Shown here one piece after another: positions 59,761 to 64,000 of a stretch of 64,000 nt of DNA. Source of the DNA: WHSO01 sp963732875 (lineage in GTDB: Bacteria; Pseudomonadota; Alphaproteobacteria; SMXQ01). Where the stretch lies: contig CAVTBD010000002.1 of the NCBI GenBank assembly GCA_963732875.1, positions 1,116,001-1,180,000 on the forward strand, written 5' to 3'. The translations under genes and the position numbers were made by a program. A model generated the notes under the pieces. It was not told where the DNA came from, did not search any database, and saw only the letters and a program-made list of their open reading frames with translations. Position 1 is the first letter of the stretch; each line of letters starts with the position of its first letter.

Positions 59761-60456
59761 ATGACCATGACGCTCACCGGCCGCACCCATGGCGAAGAGG
59801 CCGCCGCCAAAGACACCGCCCGCATCCTGCTCGAAATCGGCGCCGTCAATTTCCGGCCCGAACAACCCTATATCCTGACTTCGGGACGGGCGAGCCCGGT
59901 CTACATCGATTGCCGGCGCCTGATCGCCTATCCGGCCGAGCGCACGCGCATCATCGGCCACGCGGTCGAGGCCATCACCGCGGCGGGTTCGGTCAAACCG
60001 GTCCAGGCGGTCGCCGGCGGCGAGACGGCAGGCATTCCCTACGCGGCCTGGATCGCGGACCGGATGAACCTGCCCATGTTGTACGTGCGCAAGGAGCCCA
60101 AGGGCTTCGGCCGCATGGCCCAGATCGAGGGCAACATGCCGGAAGGCTGCCACGCGCTGCTGGTCGAGGACCTCGCCACGGACGGCGGCTCCAAGATCAA
60201 CTTCGTCAACGCGATCCGCAAGGCGAACGGTACCGTCGATCGCGTGTTCGTGGTGTTCTACTACGGCATCTTTCCGGAAGCGCTCGACACGCTCGAGGAC
60301 ATGGGCGTCAAGCTGGTGTGGCTCGCCACCTGGTCCGACGTGATCGCGGCCGCGGAAGAAGGCAAGTTCTTCAGCCCCGACAAGATCGCGGGCGTGCGCG
60401 CCTATCTCGACGATCCCCACGGCTGGTCGGCCGCCCATGGCGGCAAAGGGGCGTAA
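59761..60456 (+). CDS. pyrE: Orotate phosphoribosyltransferase
   Basis: 231 residues. Converts orotate and PRPP to OMP in pyrimidine synthesis. The PRPP loop HALLVEDLATDGGSK (131-145) and YILTSGRASPVYIDCRRL (37-54) are diagnostic. ATG at 59761 with an alternative two codons on (59767). An AT-rich block precedes it. Confidence 0.95.
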   Translation: MTMTLTGRTHGEEAAAKDTARILLEIGAVNFRPEQPYILTSGRASPVYIDCRRLIAYPAERTRIIGHAVEAITAAGSVKPVQAVAGGETAGIPYAAWIADRMNLPMLYVRKEPKGFGRMAQIEGNMPEGCHALLVEDLATDGGSKINFVNAIRKANGTVDRVFVVFYYGIFPEALDTLEDMGVKLVWLATWSDVIAAAEEGKFFSPDKIAGVRAYLDDPHGWSAAHGGKGA

Positions 60457-60563
60457 CCCTCTCCCTGCTCCCGACAGACACGGGTAGCGCCATCAGGCCC
60501 GTAGCCATTGGCACGGCGGCACCATCGCCGCTAGTCTGGCCCGGTCGTTATGGGGAACCCTTG

Positions 60564-62249
60564 ATGCCGAAGCTCGTCCGATCCGTCGCCGCCCTCTTCG
60601 CCCTTGCCGCCCTGGCCGCCCTCATGTCCTGTGGCGGCGAAAAAGCCAAGAGCCACGACACCCTGGTCATCGGCATGACCCAGTATCCGGTGACCCTCAA
60701 CCCCAACATCGAGTCGATGCTCGCCAAGACCTACGTGCTGGCCATGGCGAGCCGACCGCTGACCCACGTCGACACCAACTGGAAGCGCATCTGCTCCCTG
60801 TGCGAGACCCTGCCGACCATCGAAAACGGCCTCGCGGTCCCGGAGAAGCTGCCCAACGGTAAGAACGGCGTCGCCGTGACGTACACCATCCACAAAGGCG
60901 CCACCTGGGGCGACGGCGTTCCCGTCACCACAAAGGACGTCGCCTTCACCATCGAGGTCGGCAAGAACCCCGCTTCCGGCGTCGCCGACGGCGAGACCTA
61001 CCGGCGCATCCTCAAGCTCGACATCAAGGACGACCGCACGTTCACGCTGCACATGGATCGCCTGAGCTACGACTACAACGCCCTCGATGCCCTGTACCTG
61101 CTGCCCGAGCACATCGAGCGCACGAACTTCGCCGATCCCAAGCAGTACCGTCAACGTACCGCCTACGACACCGATTCCACCAATCCCGGCCTCTACTTCG
61201 GCCCCTATCGCATCACCGGGAAGGACGTAGGCTCGCGCATCGTGCTGGAGCCGAACCCGACGTGGTGGGGCAAGAAGCCGCATTTCAAGAAGATCGTGGT
61301 GCAGGTGATCGAGAACACCGCGGCGCTCGAAGCGAACCTGCTGTCGGGCTCGATCGACTACATCGCGGGCGAGCTCGGCCTGTCCCTCGACCAGGGCATC
61401 GCCTTCGCCAAGCGGCATGGCGAGGGCTTCGACATCACCTACAAGCCGAGCCTCGTCTATGAGCATCTCGACCTCAACCTCGAGAACCCGATCCTCAAGG
61501 ACGTGCGCGTACGTCACGCCCTGATCTATGCGCTCGACCGCGAGGCGATCAACAAGCAGCTGTTCGATGGGCGCCAGCCCGTGGCCGACTCCTTCGTCAG
61601 CCCGCTCGACTGGGTCTACGCCAAGGACACGCCCCACTACGCCCACGACCTTGCCAAGGCCGACAAGCTGCTCGATGCGGCGGGCTGGAGCGGACGCGCG
61701 GCCGACGGCATCCGCACCAATGCCAAGGGCGAGCGGCTTTCGATCGAGCTGATGACCACGGCCGGCAATCGCACGCGCGAACTGGTGGAACAGGTACTTC
61801 AGAGCCAGTGGCGCAAGGCCGGTGTCGAGATCCGCATCCGCAACGAGCCCGCGCGCGTGTTCTTCGGCGAGACCGTGACCAAACGCAAGTTCACCGGCAT
61901 GGCGATGTTCGCCTGGCTGTCGGCGCCGGAAAGCGTACCGCGCCTGATGCTGCATTCCGACTACATCACCACGGCCAAGAACAACTGGTCCGGCCAGAAC
62001 TACACCGGCTACTCCAACCCCGAGGTGGACAAGCTGCTGGATGCCATCGAGGTCGAGCTGGACAAGGAAAAGCGCAGGGTGCTGTGGGCGAAGCTGCAGA
62101 AGATCTACGCCGAGGACCTGCCGGTGATCCCGCTGTTCTTCCGCGCCGATCCGTTTATCGTCCCCCACTGGCTCACCGGGATCGTGCCGACCGGGCACCA
62201 GGACCCGACCACCTACTGGGTCGAGGACTGGGGCGTGCGCGGGCAGTAA
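60564..62249 (+). CDS. Oligopeptide/dipeptide ABC-type binding lipoprotein
   Basis: 561 residues. Lipoprotein signal ending LMSCGG (Cys23). SBP family 5 features: TLVIGMTQYPVTLNPNIESM, GATWGDGVPVTTKDVAFTI, VRHALIYALDREAINKQLFDG. Captures peptides or similar solutes and hands them to the OppD/OppF-powered transporter below. The gene runs 107 bp after pyrE. Confidence 0.9.
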   Translation: MPKLVRSVAALFALAALAALMSCGGEKAKSHDTLVIGMTQYPVTLNPNIESMLAKTYVLAMASRPLTHVDTNWKRICSLCETLPTIENGLAVPEKLPNGKNGVAVTYTIHKGATWGDGVPVTTKDVAFTIEVGKNPASGVADGETYRRILKLDIKDDRTFTLHMDRLSYDYNALDALYLLPEHIERTNFADPKQYRQRTAYDTDSTNPGLYFGPYRITGKDVGSRIVLEPNPTWWGKKPHFKKIVVQVIENTAALEANLLSGSIDYIAGELGLSLDQGIAFAKRHGEGFDITYKPSLVYEHLDLNLENPILKDVRVRHALIYALDREAINKQLFDGRQPVADSFVSPLDWVYAKDTPHYAHDLAKADKLLDAAGWSGRAADGIRTNAKGERLSIELMTTAGNRTRELVEQVLQSQWRKAGVEIRIRNEPARVFFGETVTKRKFTGMAMFAWLSAPESVPRLMLHSDYITTAKNNWSGQNYTGYSNPEVDKLLDAIEVELDKEKRRVLWAKLQKIYAEDLPVIPLFFRADPFIVPHWLTGIVPTGHQDPTTYWVEDWGVRGQ

Positions 62250-62335
62250 CCAAATCCGCCGTTCCCGTCCCGCCCGCGTCACGCTAGTCTTCGCCCAACC
62301 AGCCGGACAATCCGGCTTACGACAGGGAAGGCACC

Positions 62336-62557
62336 ATGGATCAGCGACGCCGCCTCAGCGACAAGATCATCGAAGCCCATGCCCAGGCCTGTGACGAGGG
62401 CAAGCTCGACGTGGCCGACACGCTCCTGCGCGCGCTCGAGGTCGATGCATCGGCGGTCGGCGGCCGCCCCGGTGCCGACAACCGCAAATCCACCGAGATG
62501 CTGGAAGCGGCCTATCAGCGCCATGACCGGGCCAAGCACGCGGCCAAGACCCGTTGA
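62336..62557 (+). CDS. Small helical protein between binding protein and OppD, unknown function
   Basis: 73 residues with GGAAGG before ATG. Starts MDQRRRLSDKIIEAHAQACD and is alpha-helical and charged (LDVADTLLRALEVDASA, MLEAAYQRHDRAKHAAK). No membrane segment. Conserved-looking codon use and tight spacing (22 bp to OppD) suggest it is real. Confidence 0.6.
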   Translation: MDQRRRLSDKIIEAHAQACDEGKLDVADTLLRALEVDASAVGGRPGADNRKSTEMLEAAYQRHDRAKHAAKTR

Positions 62558-62579
62558 GTAACGCCTGCGGGACCCTGGC

Positions 62580-63581
62580 ATGAGCGCGGCGGAGGTAATC
62601 GCCTCTCCACCGCCTGCGCTGACGGTATCGAACCTCTCGGTGCAGTTTCCCACCCGTGCGGGCATAGTCCGTGCCGTCGCCGGCGTAAGCTACCAAATCC
62701 CCCGCGGCCGCACGCTTGGCATCGTCGGCGAATCGGGCTCGGGCAAGTCGATGACGGCGCTCGCCGTGCTCGGCCTGGTACCGCCGCCAGGCCGCATCAC
62801 CACGGGCACGGTCCATGTCGGTGCGACCGAGGTGACCGGGCTCGACGAGAGCGCCCTCACCGGCATTCGCGGCGAGCGCGTTTCCATGGTGTTCCAGGAA
62901 CCGATGACCGCGCTCAACCCGGTGCTGACCGTGGGCGGCCAGATCGCCGAAGCCTGGATACTGCACCGCAAGGGAACGAGGCAGGAAGCACGTGCAGCCG
63001 CGCTCGACATGCTCGCCCGCGTGCGCATTCCCGAGCCGGCACGGCGCTACAACTCTTATCCCCATCAGCTTTCGGGCGGCATGCGCCAGCGCGCGATGAT
63101 CGCCATGGCGCTCGCCTGCCGTCCCGAGGTGCTGATCGCCGACGAACCCACCACCGCGCTGGACGTCACCATCCAGGCCCAGATTCTGGAGCTGATGCTG
63201 GAGATGCAGGCGGAGCTCGGCATGGCGATTCAGTTCATCAGCCACAATCTCGGCGTGATCTCGGAGATCGCCGACGAGGTGGCGGTCATGTACGCGGGCC
63301 GGATCGTGGAGCAGGGTGCCACTCCGGTGATTCTTGCCGCGCCACGCCACCCCTACACGCGCGCCCTGATCGATACCGTGCCACGGATCGGCGCGCGGGC
63401 CCGGCGCCTGCCGGCGATCCGGGGCGCGGTGCCGGATCCCCTTGCCCTGCCGCCGGGCTGCCCGTTCTCCGACCGTTGCCCGCTCGCCGACGCCGCCTGC
63501 CGCGCGGCCGAACCGGCCCTGGTCGAGCTTGGCGACGGCCACCGCGTCGCCTGCTTCAAGGCCGAGGACCCACGCCCATGA
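62580..63581 (+). CDS. Oligopeptide ABC transporter ATPase, OppD/DppD type
   Basis: 333 residues. Walker A GESGSGKS (50-57), signature LSGGMRQRAMIAMALA, Walker B VLIADEPTTALD, and the C-terminal OppD iron-sulfur-like cysteine region (GCPFSDRCPLADAACRA). Energises peptide import. Overlaps the next ATPase gene by four bases. Confidence 0.93.
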   Translation: MSAAEVIASPPPALTVSNLSVQFPTRAGIVRAVAGVSYQIPRGRTLGIVGESGSGKSMTALAVLGLVPPPGRITTGTVHVGATEVTGLDESALTGIRGERVSMVFQEPMTALNPVLTVGGQIAEAWILHRKGTRQEARAAALDMLARVRIPEPARRYNSYPHQLSGGMRQRAMIAMALACRPEVLIADEPTTALDVTIQAQILELMLEMQAELGMAIQFISHNLGVISEIADEVAVMYAGRIVEQGATPVILAAPRHPYTRALIDTVPRIGARARRLPAIRGAVPDPLALPPGCPFSDRCPLADAACRAAEPALVELGDGHRVACFKAEDPRP

Positions 63582-64000
63582 GCGACGAGACGCTGCTCGC
63601 GGTCGAAGGTCTCACCAAGCACTTCCCGCTCAAGGGCGGCCTGTTCAGCGGCAACGCCGGAAATGTGCATGCGGTTACCGATGTCAGCTTCACCCTCGCC
63701 GCCGGCCGCACGCTGGCGCTGGTGGGCGAGTCGGGCTGCGGCAAGACCACGGCGGCCCGCACCATCGCGCGTCTCTACCGGCCCGACGCGGGGCGGGTCG
63801 CATTCCGGGGCGAGGATCTCGCGCGCCTGTCGGGACGGGCCCTCAAGCGGGCCCGGCGCGCCATGCAGATGGTGTTCCAGGACCCGTTCGGATCGCTCAA
63901 CCCGCGCCTGCCGGTCGGCACCATCATTGCCGAGCCGCTCGTCATCCACGGCATCGGCAACCGCGCGCAACGCCGCGCCCGGGTCGCCGAGGTCATGGCC
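63578..64000 (+). CDS. Oligopeptide ABC transporter ATPase, OppF/DppF type (partial at window edge)
   Basis: 141 codons visible, cut by the window end. Starts MSDETLLAVEGLTKHFPLKG, Walker A GESGCGKT, Q-loop MVFQDPFGSLNPR. The ATG overlaps the OppD stop (ATGA). Partner ATPase of the same importer. Confidence 0.93.
   Translation, partial: MSDETLLAVEGLTKHFPLKGGLFSGNAGNVHAVTDVSFTLAAGRTLALVGESGCGKTTAARTIARLYRPDAGRVAFRGEDLARLSGRALKRARRAMQMVFQDPFGSLNPRLPVGTIIAEPLVIHGIGNRAQRRARVAEVMA

Overview
The window is a GC-rich chromosomal segment from an alphaproteobacterium, most likely a Rhodospirillales-type lineage (inferred from gene order, protein style, the two tuf copies and the dispersed palindromic repeats; no phylogeny could be run). 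It contains no phage, transposase or CRISPR array.

Region 1 (1-12.5 kb, minus strand) is a fused str-S10-spc transcription unit: rpsL, rpsG, fusA, tuf, rpsJ, rplC, rplD, rplW, rplB, rpsS, rplV, rpsC, rplP, rpmC, rpsQ, rplN, rplX, rplE, rpsN, rpsH, rplF and rplR, the last cut by the window edge. A strong promoter lies about 240 bp upstream of rpsL. Region 2 (12.8-26.5 kb, minus strand) runs tRNA-Tyr, tRNA-Gly, tuf, tRNA-Trp, secE, nusG, rplK, rplA, rplJ, rplL, rpoB, rpoC and ends in a clear intrinsic terminator. Together these supply much of the ribosome, both EF-Tu genes, EF-G and RNA polymerase beta and beta-prime. Ribosomal genes and rpoB are open, but fusA, both tuf copies and rpoC carry single-base indels; nine +1 insertions fall in fusA alone. 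Undoing them restores family-typical proteins, which points to consensus errors rather than real pseudogenes.

Region 3 (26.6-38.2 kb) is mixed: rlmB, an orphan FlgC-like rod protein, tRNA-Thr, two translationally linked secreted coiled-coil proteins of unknown function, a Bug-type tricarboxylate-binding protein with a two-domain VOC protein, a P3-type proton ATPase, a small protein, an ABC solute-binding protein and a MetE-like zinc methyltransferase. Region 4 (38.2-45.1 kb) has palindromic repeats, a structured RNA resembling 6S RNA, a small ribbon-helix-helix-like protein and a hydantoinase set (hyuA, hyuB, a convergent N-carbamoylsarcosine-amidase-like cysteine hydrolase, then a beta-hydroxyacid dehydrogenase). 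The set suggests use of N-methylhydantoin or a related cyclic amide.

Region 5 (45.2-59.6 kb) is a full tad/cpa locus for a Flp pilus: tadD, tadC, tadB, tadA, cpaE, cpaD, cpaC, cpaB, cpaA, a 59-residue Flp pilin, tadG and two TadE-like pseudopilins, with AT-rich promoter islands between units. Notable points are a TadA with a tandemly duplicated N-terminal domain and a tadD gene bracketed by inverted copies of a 70-bp repeat whose edge forms the stop codon. Region 6 (59.7-64 kb) has pyrE and an oligopeptide ABC system (binding lipoprotein, small protein, OppD-type and partial OppF-type ATPases).
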